DNA of 64,000 nt from Butyrivibrio sp. YAB3001. Lineage in GTDB: Bacteria > Bacillota > Clostridia > Lachnospirales > Lachnospiraceae. Where the stretch lies: positions 106,174-170,173 of the forward strand of contig NZ_FOKR01000008.1 in the NCBI RefSeq assembly GCF_900112195.1. Reading direction: 5' to 3'. Made by a program: the position numbers and the translations under genes. Shown here in pieces: positions 17,583 to 25,812 of this stretch (the first letter of the stretch is position 1; each line of letters begins with the position of its first letter). The notes beneath the pieces were generated by a model. The model did no database searches. It saw nothing but the letters and a program-made list of their open reading frames with translations, and was not told the DNA's origin.

Positions 17583-18341
17583 ATGAAAAATATAATACTT
17601 CTCATAAGTAGCGGGTCGACATTTATGGTTGATGCATTAAGTAATGGCCTCAAAGATGCTGGCATCATGGTAATAAAGTGCGCGCCAAAGATAAGTGAGC
17701 TTGAAAAATACAAAGATAATCCGCCTGTTATTTTGTTTTATCTTGGAAGTTTTATTGATGATATAAGTGATGTTTTAGTGTATCTAAAAGATATGTGCGT
17801 TGAAAAAGATAAGATTCTTTGCACTATCGGAGATCCGCTTGAATTTGAAGCTCTTACTAAGGTCATTCCTGCTGAGATTGTAAAAGAGCATTATAACAGG
17901 CCACTCAATGTTAAAAATGTGGCGGAGAAGATGCAGATCATCATGTCAATGAACAACGAACTTGCAAAGAGAAAGAGAATTCTTTTGGTTGATGATGATC
18001 CGACTTTTTTGACGCTTATAAAATCATGGCTTGAAGATAAATACAGGGTAGTCATCGTAAATTCCGGTGTCCAGGCCATTACTTACCTTGCAACAAATAC
18101 GCCTGATCTTATTTTATTAGACTATGAAATGCCAGTTACACCCGGACCCAAGGTCTTGGAGATGATAAGAAGTGAGAGTTCGACATCAACTATTCCGGTT
18201 ATTTTTTTGACGGGAAAGGGTGATAAGGAAAGCGTAAAAAAAGTATTAAGCTTAAAGCCTGAAGGGTATATTTTAAAGGGGATTGATAAAGAAAAGCTTA
18301 AAAAACAGATTGATGAGTTTTTTGAAAAAAGAAAAGGATAA
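17583..18341 (+). CDS. Response regulator with two receiver-like domains
   Basis: 252 residues. The C-terminal receiver (about 132-252) is canonical: RILLVDDDP acidic pair, phospho-acceptor Asp in LILLDYEMP, Thr in VIFLTGKG and Lys near YILKG. The N-terminal half (1-125) has the alternating strand/helix pattern of a receiver (NIILLISSG, VILFYLGS, KILCTIGDP) but lacks the acidic pocket and acceptor Asp, so it is a degenerate receiver. There is no DNA-binding, enzymatic or RNA-binding output, so it likely acts by protein contact or as a phosphate sink. AAGGAG precedes the ATG; cotranscribed with the FIST kinase. Confidence 0.85.
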   Translation: MKNIILLISSGSTFMVDALSNGLKDAGIMVIKCAPKISELEKYKDNPPVILFYLGSFIDDISDVLVYLKDMCVEKDKILCTIGDPLEFEALTKVIPAEIVKEHYNRPLNVKNVAEKMQIIMSMNNELAKRKRILLVDDDPTFLTLIKSWLEDKYRVVIVNSGVQAITYLATNTPDLILLDYEMPVTPGPKVLEMIRSESSTSTIPVIFLTGKGDKESVKKVLSLKPEGYILKGIDKEKLKKQIDEFFEKRKG

Positions 18342-18427
18342 TGGAGCAAAGCAGGAAAAAATAGAATTGACATTTATTACAGATATTGGTAATTTTGTAA
18401 GAAATGGCGTTTGCTCGGGAGGAAAAT

Positions 18428-18700
18428 ATGAATAAGACTATCATAACTGTTGTTGGTAAGGATACAGTAGGTATCATAGCCAGAGTTTGTACTTATCTGG
18501 CAGATTCAGGGATCAATATTTTAGATATTTCCCAGACTATTGTAAGCGGATATTTTAACATGATGATGATTGTTGACATGGCAGCAACCAAAAAGGATTT
18601 CAACACTGTAGCTGATGACCTTGATAAATTGGGTAATGATATTGGCGTAGTAATAAAATGTCAGAGAGAAGAAATCTTTGACTCTATGCACAGAATCTGA
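18428..18700 (+). CDS. ACT-domain protein, UPF0237 family
   Basis: 90 residues forming a single ACT domain (TVVGKDTVGIIARVCTYLAD, then ISQTIVSGYFNMMMIVD), the usual length of the UPF0237 family. ACT domains bind amino acids and related small ligands. A strong GGGAGG site fixes ATG 18428; an in-frame ATG at 18404 has none. The next gene is UPF0210; this two-gene pairing is widely conserved in Firmicutes, so the proteins probably work together, with this one as ligand sensor. A palindromic repeat separates them. Confidence 0.88.
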   Translation: MNKTIITVVGKDTVGIIARVCTYLADSGINILDISQTIVSGYFNMMMIVDMAATKKDFNTVADDLDKLGNDIGVVIKCQREEIFDSMHRI

Positions 18701-18709
18701 TTATATTAC

Positions 18710-18775
18710 GTTACTGTTTGAACAATATTGCACGAATTAGTTACTAGAGTGAGCTGCAAGCGAGTGAACAGTAAC
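18710..18775 (+). repeat. Palindromic dispersed repeat, copy 2
   Basis: GTTACTGTT (18710-18718) and AACAGTAAC (18767-18775) are the same terminal inverted repeats as at 14371-14417 around a longer, internally structured centre (GAGTGAGCTGCAAGCGAGTG). It sits between the UPF0237 and UPF0210 genes, so it would be in their shared mRNA. Confidence 0.6.
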
Positions 18776-18801
18776 TACATTACCGTTTGGGGAGAATTAA
18801 G

Positions 18802-20166
18802 ATGATAAATGTTACAGAAGTAGTTGAAACCAATGATATGATCGAGAAGGAAAATCTCGATGTTAGAACGATTACTCTTGGAATAAGCCTCCTTGATTGT
18901 ATCAGTGATGATCTTGATGAATTAAACAGAAATATTTACAACAAGATTTATGATGCAGCTAAAGATCTTGTATCAACAGGCAATCAGATTTCAAGGGAAT
19001 TTGGTATTCCTATTGTTAATAAGAGAATTTCAGTTACGCCCATTGCGCTTGTTGGAGGCGCTGCCTGCAAGACTAAAGAGGATTTTGCAAGTATTGCCAA
19101 AACTCTTGATAAGGTTGCAAAGGAAGTAGGAGTTAACTTTATTGGCGGTTATTCAGCACTTGTAAGCAAGGGAATGACTCAGGCAGACAGACTTTTGATT
19201 GAATCTATTCCGCTTGCTCTTTCTACAACCGATGTTGTATGCTCTTCAATCAACGTAGGCTCTACAAAGACAGGTATCAATATGGATGCTGTCCGTCTTA
19301 TGGGAACGATTGTAAAAGAGACAGCCGAGGCTACAAAGGAAAATGATTCACTTGGTTGTGCTAAGCTCGTTATTTTCTGCAATGCGCCTGATGATAACCC
19401 ATTTATGGCAGGAGCCTTCCATGGTGTGACAGAAGCAGATAAGATTATTAACGTTGGTGTTTCAGGTCCCGGCGTAGTTAAGACAGCTCTTGAAAAGGTA
19501 AGAGGAGAGAGCTTCGAAGTTCTTTGTGAGACAATCAAAAAGACAGCATTTAAGGTAACAAGAGTTGGTCAGCTTGTTGCAAAAGAGGCTTCAGAAAGAC
19601 TTGGCGTACCTTTTGGAATTATTGACCTTTCCCTTGCTCCCACACCTGCAATTGGTGACAGCGTTGCTGATATTTTGCATGAGATAGGTGTTGAACATGC
19701 TGGCGCTCCAGGTACAACTGCAGCTTTGGCTCTTTTAAATGATCAGGTTAAAAAGGGCGGTGTAATGGCTTCTTCTTATGTTGGCGGTCTTTCCGGAGCA
19801 TTCATTCCTGTAAGTGAAGATCAGGGAATGATAAATGCAGTAGAGGCAGGCGCACTTACTTTAGAAAAGCTTGAGGCGATGACCTGCGTATGCTCAGTAG
19901 GACTTGATATGATTGCTGTTCCCGGAGATACCAAGGATACAACAATCGCCGGAATTATTGCAGACGAAATGGCAATTGGCATGATAAATCAGAAGACAAC
20001 TGCTGTAAGACTTATTCCTGTAATTGGCAAAGGAGTTGGTGAAACAGTTGAGTTTGGCGGACTTTTGGGTTACGCGCCAATTATGCCTGTTAATCAGTTT
20101 TCCTGCGATGCTTTCGTTAATCGTGGAGGTCGCATTCCAGCTCCTGTGCATAGTTTCAAGAATTAA
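18802..20166 (+). CDS. UPF0210 (DUF711) family protein
   Basis: 454 residues of the PFL/DUF711 family, matching its usual length of about 450. Conserved features seen: [12 protein letters not shown] near the start, [12 protein letters not shown], the [11 protein letters not shown] stretch, and the C-terminal [13 protein letters not shown] and [12 protein letters not shown]. The family fold is related to glycyl-radical pyruvate formate-lyase-like enzymes, but no characterised reaction is known to me. GGGGAGA places the start at ATG 18802. It is the partner of the ACT protein just upstream and ends at a terminator. Confidence 0.88.
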   Translation: MINVTEVVETNDMIEKENLDVRTITLGISLLDCISDDLDELNRNIYNKIYDAAKDLVSTGNQISREFGIPIVNKRISVTPIALVGGAACKTKEDFASIAKTLDKVAKEVGVNFIGGYSALVSKGMTQADRLLIESIPLALSTTDVVCSSINVGSTKTGINMDAVRLMGTIVKETAEATKENDSLGCAKLVIFCNAPDDNPFMAGAFHGVTEADKIINVGVSGPGVVKTALEKVRGESFEVLCETIKKTAFKVTRVGQLVAKEASERLGVPFGIIDLSLAPTPAIGDSVADILHEIGVEHAGAPGTTAALALLNDQVKKGGVMASSYVGGLSGAFIPVSEDQGMINAVEAGALTLEKLEAMTCVCSVGLDMIAVPGDTKDTTIAGIIADEMAIGMINQKTTAVRLIPVIGKGVGETVEFGGLLGYAPIMPVNQFSCDAFVNRGGRIPAPVHSFKN

Positions 20167-20184
20167 ATACATATTATTTGAGTA

Positions 20185-20218
20185 TACCCCTTGCATTATG
20201 GCAAGGGGTATTGTATTA
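20185..20218 (+). terminator. Terminator after UPF0210
   Basis: TACCCCTTGC (20185-20194) pairs perfectly with GCAAGGGGTA (20201-20210) with a 6-base loop; the T tract that follows is only moderate. Confidence 0.7.
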
Positions 20219-20219
20219 T

Positions 20220-20250
20220 CTAACTGTACTAATAATGTTAGTACAGTTAG
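20220..20250 (+). promoter_or_regulatory. Palindromic operator of the YtrA-type regulator
   Basis: A perfect 13-bp inverted repeat, CTAACTGTACTAA (20220-20232) and TTAGTACAGTTAG (20238-20250), with a 5-base centre, 29 bases before the GntR start codon. The TGTACTA/TAGTACA core fits the palindromes bound by YtrA-subfamily GntR regulators, so autoregulation of the whole locus is likely. Confidence 0.75.
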
Positions 20251-20278
20251 TGCATATGTGATTGTATGGTGGGATGAT

Positions 20279-20710
20279 ATGAATTTAATTGACTATCAGG
20301 ATAGTAGACCTATCTACGAACAAATTGTTGAAAATTTGAAGATTCAGATATACAAGGGAATCTTGCAGGAAAATGATCAGATGCCATCTGTCAGAAGTCT
20401 TGCCATGGAATTATCTACAAATCCCAATACAGTTCAGAAGGCATACGCTGAACTGGAAAGACAGGGATTTATTTATACTGTCAAGGGGAAAGGCAACTTT
20501 GTTAAGGGCAATTCTTCTATGATGGACAATAAGAAGAATGAAATAATTGCCAAGATAATACGTCTTTTTAAAGAGGCTCAGGATATTGGCATTCCTTTGA
20601 ATGAACTTGTACATGACCTTAAAGTGGTATTAGTTGATTCACAAAATGGCGATACTGAGATGTCTTTTGACATAAACTTGATAAGAAAAGGGGAGGGACA
20701 ACATGATTGA
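20279..20710 (+). CDS. GntR family regulator, YtrA subfamily
   Basis: 143 residues. The N-terminal winged helix-turn-helix (RPIYEQIVENLKIQIYKG, SVRSLAMELSTNPNTVQKAY, then ELERQGFIYTVKGKGNFV) is typical GntR. The tail is short (about 65 residues), which defines the YtrA subfamily whose genes usually lead ABC transporter operons. GGTGGG precedes ATG 20279. Its stop lies inside the start of the ABC ATPase gene (8-base overlap), so they are coupled. It likely represses from the palindrome at 20220-20250 and is relieved by a cell-envelope or substrate signal; the inducer is unknown. Confidence 0.9.
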   Translation: MNLIDYQDSRPIYEQIVENLKIQIYKGILQENDQMPSVRSLAMELSTNPNTVQKAYAELERQGFIYTVKGKGNFVKGNSSMMDNKKNEIIAKIIRLFKEAQDIGIPLNELVHDLKVVLVDSQNGDTEMSFDINLIRKGEGQHD

Positions 20711-21608
20711 GTTACTGGAATTATTAAAATCATTTGACGACATCAAGGCTGTCAATCATGTTTCATTGTCTATCAAAGATGGTGAAGTTTTTGGTCTTGT
20801 TGGTACAAATGGTGCGGGGAAGAGCACACTTCTCAGGATTATGGCAGGTGTGATAAAGCCTGATGGTGGTGTGGTGTGTGTGGATAATCGGGCTGTTTAT
20901 GATAATCCGGAAGTTAAGAGAGATATTTTTTATATATCAGATGACCAGTATTTTTTGCCTAACAGTACTCCTGAAGAAATGGCTGATTATTATGAAGGAA
21001 TATATCCTTCATTTGACAAACTTAAGTTTTTAAAGCTTTGCGGCGGCTTTGGAATTGATGTTAAGCGCAAAATCAGTTCTTTTTCCAAGGGCATGAAGAA
21101 ACAGGTATCAATACTTCTTGGAATATGCGCAGGAACCAAATATATACTCTGTGATGAGACATTTGATGGTCTTGATCCGGTTGTGAGACAGGGAGTGAAG
21201 AGCCTTTTTGCTGCAGAGATATCAGACAGAGGGCTTACACCAGTAATTGCATCCCATAACTTAAGAGAACTTGAAGATATCTGTGACCATATAGGACTTC
21301 TTCATAAAGGCGGCGTGATTCTTTCTGAGGACCTTGGCGATATGAAGGTCAGAATGCAGAAGGTTCAATGCGTATTTGCAAGCTCTGATGATGAAGCAAA
21401 GGCCCTTGAGGATATGAATGTTCTTATACATGAAAAGAGAGGACGTCTCCACACAATTACTATTCGAGGGGAAAGAGAAGAGGTTGAGGCAGCATTTAAG
21501 CGCGGAAATCCGATTTTCTTCGAAGTTCTGCCTCTTTCATTAGAGGAGATATTTATTAGTGAAACGGAGGTGGTCGGATATGACATCCGCAAATTTGTCC
21601 TTGGCTGA
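20703..21608 (+). CDS. ABC transporter ATP-binding protein (YtrB/ABC-2 type)
   Basis: 301 residues. Walker A GTNGAGKST at 34-42, Q-loop region, a degenerate signature (SSFSKGMKKQ instead of LSGGQ, common in this branch), Walker B YILCDETFDGLDP and a switch His in ASHNLRE. A ~90-residue C-terminal extension (KVQCVFASSDDEAKALED, then RGEREEVEAAF) is typical of ABC-2/ABC-b exporter ATPases. The gene overlaps the regulator upstream and the permease downstream, so all three are coupled. It energises the permease at 21580; whether it also serves the sugar-type permeases further down is an open question. Confidence 0.92.
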   Translation: MIELLELLKSFDDIKAVNHVSLSIKDGEVFGLVGTNGAGKSTLLRIMAGVIKPDGGVVCVDNRAVYDNPEVKRDIFYISDDQYFLPNSTPEEMADYYEGIYPSFDKLKFLKLCGGFGIDVKRKISSFSKGMKKQVSILLGICAGTKYILCDETFDGLDPVVRQGVKSLFAAEISDRGLTPVIASHNLRELEDICDHIGLLHKGGVILSEDLGDMKVRMQKVQCVFASSDDEAKALEDMNVLIHEKRGRLHTITIRGEREEVEAAFKRGNPIFFEVLPLSLEEIFISETEVVGYDIRKFVLG

Positions 21609-23757
21609 TAGATTTAGTAATCATAAAAAGTATATTTCAAGAACATTATGGTCATCCTACATTGGGTTTGTGATCATGGCTGTTTACTATGTTCTTGGCG
21701 TGATGCTCATTTTAACAAGAGCATTGAATTATGGCAGAATGTATAATCAGGCGCCGGAAGTATTAAGACGAGAAAAATACGTTGCGGTTACAAGTATTCT
21801 GGGATTTGAGCAGCTAGGCTGGATCATTGTTGTTGCACTTGCCATAGTATTTGCGTTTCAGGGATTTAATTATCTTTTTGACCAGAAAAAGATTGATTTT
21901 TACTTAAGCCAGCCGACTACCAGGGCGGAGAGACTCACAAGAAATTATATAAATGCGATCACTACTTTTGCAGCAATGTACATCATTACAAATGGGATTG
22001 CGCTTATAATAGCAGCTTTCTTTGGAGCTGTGAACAAAGTCGTTCTTCTTACAGCTCTCATTGAAACAGCAAGAATCATAGTTTTATTTTTTGCTGTTTA
22101 TAGTATTACTGTCCTTGCGATAATGCTTACCGGAAGTTTTCCGATAGCACTGCTTGTACTTGCGTTTTTCCTTGCAATTTCTGTACTGTTTGGCGGAGAA
22201 CTTATTGGTTATAAGAATATTTTCTATGATACCTATGCAGCAAGGGAATCTGTCATGATAGGCTCGCCAATTTATGACAGATATGTACTTACATTTCAGA
22301 TGAGATCACTTAGAAGTCAGGACTGGTTCAATACTTCTTTGGAATCCATCACAAAATGCTTTGGCTATTTTAAGAATAAAGATATTGATACTTTTATTGT
22401 TGGTATCATAGCGTTTATTTTTGTTATTGTTTTCAGCAAATTCAGAAGAGCAGAGCATGCGGGCAAGACTATTGTTTACAGACCATTTAGATGGTTCTTA
22501 AAAATAGTTCTCTGTATAGTGATAGGACTTGGGGCAGGGGTTGTTCTTTATGTGATGTATGATTTTGCCTGGAGTACAAGTGTTTATGTGATAATGTTTA
22601 TTGTGATGATCATTTCAGGGCTGTTTTCAGGTTGTATATTGGAAGCAATTCTTGATGGCAACATCAGAAGTATTTTAAAAGGAATGCCCCAGACAATTCT
22701 GGCACTTGCTATTACATCGCTTATCTTTGTCATATTCAAGGGTGATCTTTTAGGATATGATAGTTTTGTGCCTGAACGCACAAAAATTGAGAGTTGTGCT
22801 ATACTTGAGAGTGGCTATGATTATCAGCTTTATACAAATGGTGAGAATACATATGGTAATGATTCTGAAGAAAATATGAAGATTACCGATACTGACACTT
22901 TTTGTGAAGTAGTCAGAATAGGTATGCAGACCAAGAAAGAAGAAGCCAAGTCTTCAAGAACAGGTAAGTATAAGAATTTGGGAAACGATACTACAGTTCT
23001 TTTCAGGATGAAGAATGGCAAGAAGATATACAGAAGCATTACTATACCATATGATATAGACAGTGCTTTGTTTTCTAAGCTTATAGATTCAAAAGAATAC
23101 AAAGAGGGCTGCTTTAGCGTATTTTTTGATGATAAGATGAGAGCGTATGATATGGCAAACAGAAAGACTACGTCCATGCAGTACATGTCTGTTTCCGGCA
23201 ATAGGATTACAACTGATCTGTCATATGCTGAACTTAGCGATGCTTACAGAAAAGATATAGAAAAATACTTTTCATATGAAATGGTAGGCAAGAGTATTCC
23301 TATAGGAAGAATAGAATATTCAAACAGTTCAAATGACGGATATGCAAGTTGTGATTTTGATGTGTTCGAGTGTTATGAAAATACGATTGCGCTGCTTAAA
23401 AAATATGGTATTTTTACAGAGGATAAGCTCGATGTCCAGAATAATGTTGCAAGCGTTAGTGTGACAAATTATTATCCCGGTGTTGATTCTGAAAAAGAGG
23501 ATATAGATATTTCAAATACTTCTGTAGAGGAGAAAACTGTTACCTACACAGACAGGGATAAGATAGTACAGATTCTGGAGAATGCCCGTTGCAGAGAATT
23601 CTATAATAAATGGTATAATGATACAGATTATTTAAATAGTCAGTATAGTATTAGTGTTGAAACAAAAAGTGCAGTGGATTCCTACGGGAGCCGCACAGTT
23701 TTTTATTCATTTGAAGTGGGGAAAGTACCTGATTTTGTATATTCAGATACCAATTGA
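21580..23757 (+). CDS. ABC-2-like permease with large C-terminal ectodomain
   Basis: 725 residues from ATG 21580 (GGAGG upstream; an in-frame GTG at 21559 lacks spacing). Six hydrophobic segments in the N-terminal ~280 residues plus two or three more between about 295 and 405 give an ABC-2-type permease core. The last ~315 residues are soluble, acidic and beta-rich, and would lie outside the membrane. This fused C-terminal region resembles a domain of unknown function found in Lachnospiraceae permeases (I believe DUF6449, not verified). Overlaps the ATPase gene by 29 bases. Probably exports or senses an envelope-active compound or a glycan fragment; the substrate is unknown. Confidence 0.85.
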   Translation: MTSANLSLADRFSNHKKYISRTLWSSYIGFVIMAVYYVLGVMLILTRALNYGRMYNQAPEVLRREKYVAVTSILGFEQLGWIIVVALAIVFAFQGFNYLFDQKKIDFYLSQPTTRAERLTRNYINAITTFAAMYIITNGIALIIAAFFGAVNKVVLLTALIETARIIVLFFAVYSITVLAIMLTGSFPIALLVLAFFLAISVLFGGELIGYKNIFYDTYAARESVMIGSPIYDRYVLTFQMRSLRSQDWFNTSLESITKCFGYFKNKDIDTFIVGIIAFIFVIVFSKFRRAEHAGKTIVYRPFRWFLKIVLCIVIGLGAGVVLYVMYDFAWSTSVYVIMFIVMIISGLFSGCILEAILDGNIRSILKGMPQTILALAITSLIFVIFKGDLLGYDSFVPERTKIESCAILESGYDYQLYTNGENTYGNDSEENMKITDTDTFCEVVRIGMQTKKEEAKSSRTGKYKNLGNDTTVLFRMKNGKKIYRSITIPYDIDSALFSKLIDSKEYKEGCFSVFFDDKMRAYDMANRKTTSMQYMSVSGNRITTDLSYAELSDAYRKDIEKYFSYEMVGKSIPIGRIEYSNSSNDGYASCDFDVFECYENTIALLKKYGIFTEDKLDVQNNVASVSVTNYYPGVDSEKEDIDISNTSVEEKTVTYTDRDKIVQILENARCREFYNKWYNDTDYLNSQYSISVETKSAVDSYGSRTVFYSFEVGKVPDFVYSDTN

Positions 23758-23760
23758 TAA

Positions 23761-24684
23761 TTGAAAAAGTTTTATTTGTCCAAAAAAGAAAAATTAAATA
23801 ATGAAAAGACTAAGCATGCTTCAAGTCTTAAGAGAAAAAAGCTGATTTCCTGGCTGTTTCTTTTGCCATCTCTTTTCGGGGTTATTTTGTTTTTTGTGGC
23901 GCCGTTTATGGTAGTAATATACTATTCGCTTATAAACAATCCTGTTCAGAAAGAGTTTGTGGGATTTGACAACTATATCAATGTTTGGAACAATGCAGCA
24001 TTTAAGCAGGCAGCAAGTAATTCACTTGTATTTTCGCTTATCTCAGTGCCGATGGCGGTATTTTTATCATTGTTTCTTGCGGCGATCATGGAAACAAGAA
24101 TTCCTTTTAAGAGCTATTTCAGGTCTTTTTTCTTAAGTCCGTTGATGGTGCCGACTGCTTCTGTTGTGCTTATATGGCAGGTAATGTTTCATCAAAATGG
24201 TCTTGTTAATAATGTTACGGCATTATTTGGCGCCAATAAGATTGACTGGCTTAAGTCAGATAAGGCATGTATTGTAATAGTTGCGTTGTTCCTATGGAAA
24301 AATCTTGGATATAACATGATCCTTTTCATGGCGGCTCTTGCGAGTATTCCCAAGGATCTTTTGGAAGTGGCGGCTCTTGAGAATGCGAATAAATGGCAGG
24401 TCTTCTGGCTTGTTAAGGCAAGATATCTGTCATCGACAATTATGTTCGTGGCTATCATGTCGCTTATCAGTTCATTTAAGGTATTCAGAGAAGTTTACCT
24501 TATGACCGGAGATTATCCGTATCAGACATTGTATATACTACAGCATTTTATGAATAATACTTATGCATCATTGGATTACCAGAAGTTATCAACTGCTGCG
24601 ATTATCATGTTCATTGTTGTTACAGCTCTTGTTTACGCCATGTATGCGATAGAAAATATCTATGGTAAGGATATAGAGGGGTAA
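23761..24684 (+). CDS. Sugar ABC transporter permease, MalF/UgpA type
   Basis: 307 residues and six membrane segments, with a basic N-terminal cytoplasmic tail. The EAA loop that docks the ATPase is visible (EVAALENANKWQVFWLVKAR, about 203-222), as in CUT1 carbohydrate importers. It starts with TTG at 23761, four bases after the previous stop and with no clear ribosome site, so translation probably depends on reinitiation from the ABC-2-like permease. The neighbouring 24690 gene is its partner. There is no dedicated MalK-type ATPase here; a shared MsmK-like ATPase elsewhere, or the ATPase at 20703, would have to serve. Confidence 0.9.
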   Translation: MKKFYLSKKEKLNNEKTKHASSLKRKKLISWLFLLPSLFGVILFFVAPFMVVIYYSLINNPVQKEFVGFDNYINVWNNAAFKQAASNSLVFSLISVPMAVFLSLFLAAIMETRIPFKSYFRSFFLSPLMVPTASVVLIWQVMFHQNGLVNNVTALFGANKIDWLKSDKACIVIVALFLWKNLGYNMILFMAALASIPKDLLEVAALENANKWQVFWLVKARYLSSTIMFVAIMSLISSFKVFREVYLMTGDYPYQTLYILQHFMNNTYASLDYQKLSTAAIIMFIVVTALVYAMYAIENIYGKDIEG

Positions 24685-24689
24685 ATGAC

Positions 24690-25622
24690 ATGAGAGTGAA
24701 AATGCAGACAAGAGTAAGACAACGGATAAAAAGAAGAAAGATGCGTATTGATACGCTAAAGACAGTAATAGTTACTGTGATTGCTGTAATATTTGCGGTA
24801 ATATTCCTTCTTCCGACTTTCTTGACGATAACAAACTCTTTTATGTCATCGTCTGAAATAAGTGCTAATTACGGTAGTATATTTGCAACCACAGAAAAGG
24901 GCGGCAAGGTTTTTATTTCCAAGACTGTCAATCTGAAATTTATTCCGGATATAGTTTCTTTTACACAGTATTTTACGGTTTTATTTAAAAGCCCGGAGTA
25001 TTTGATCAAGTTTTGGAACTCGATGATATATGTTGTCCCCATAGTTGTAGTCCAACTTATGATAGCGACATTGGCTTCATATGGATTTGCCAGATATACG
25101 GGGAAACTAAAAAATGCTATATTTTTTGCTTATATAATTATGATGCTTATGCCTTATCAGGTTACGCTTGTTCCGAACTTTCTTGTTTCGAAGGCACTTG
25201 GGATTTATGGAACAAGGTGGTCAATATGGCTTCCCGGAATGTTTTCGCCGTTTGCGGTTTATCTTTTGACTAAATTTATGAGGCGTATTCCTACGGAAGT
25301 AATGGAAGCTGCTTCGATAGATGGAGCAAATGAGTGGTATATTTTTTCGAGAGTATGTCTTCCGCTGTGTAAGGGAGGTATCGCATCAATCGCAATCCTG
25401 GTGTTTTTTGATTATTGGAACATGGTTGAGCAGCCGCTGATTCTTTTACCGGATTCAGAAATGCATCCGCTTTCAGTGTTCTTATCCAAAATCAATTCAG
25501 GTGAGATAAGTCTTGCTTTTGCGGTTGCTGTAATTTACCTTGTTCCGCCGCTTCTGATATTCTTATATGGAGAAGAGTATCTTGTTGAAGGTATTTCATA
25601 TCAGGGTGGAATTAAGGGCTGA
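24690..25622 (+). CDS. Carbohydrate ABC transporter permease, MalG type
   Basis: 310 residues, six membrane segments, EAA loop EVMEAASIDGANEWYIFSRVCLP (about 205-227). The stretch between TM1 and TM2 (about 45-100) is longer than usual. GAGGGG precedes the ATG and the gap to the MalF-type gene is 5 bases, so they form a heterodimer. The final ~20 residues (EEYLVEGISYQGGIKG) match CUT1 permease tails. A 190-base gap with a possible GATAAT -10 (about 25701-25706) separates it from the HlyD-like gene. Confidence 0.9.
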   Translation: MRVKMQTRVRQRIKRRKMRIDTLKTVIVTVIAVIFAVIFLLPTFLTITNSFMSSSEISANYGSIFATTEKGGKVFISKTVNLKFIPDIVSFTQYFTVLFKSPEYLIKFWNSMIYVVPIVVVQLMIATLASYGFARYTGKLKNAIFFAYIIMMLMPYQVTLVPNFLVSKALGIYGTRWSIWLPGMFSPFAVYLLTKFMRRIPTEVMEAASIDGANEWYIFSRVCLPLCKGGIASIAILVFFDYWNMVEQPLILLPDSEMHPLSVFLSKINSGEISLAFAVAVIYLVPPLLIFLYGEEYLVEGISYQGGIKG

Positions 25623-25812
25623 TGTGAGCGAGGTTTTAGCATAAGCGGTTTTTAATGGTGATTATTGTAGAACAGTGTCATGGAAATGTACTTGTTTTGT
25701 GATAATATATACGAAAATAGTTATGTTTTCGTTTCAGTTCAGACAGGAATGCGTACTGTGCTACGTATTTTGTAAGAAAGTGATTCAGTAGTTTTAGGGA
25801 GAGTAATGGGAG

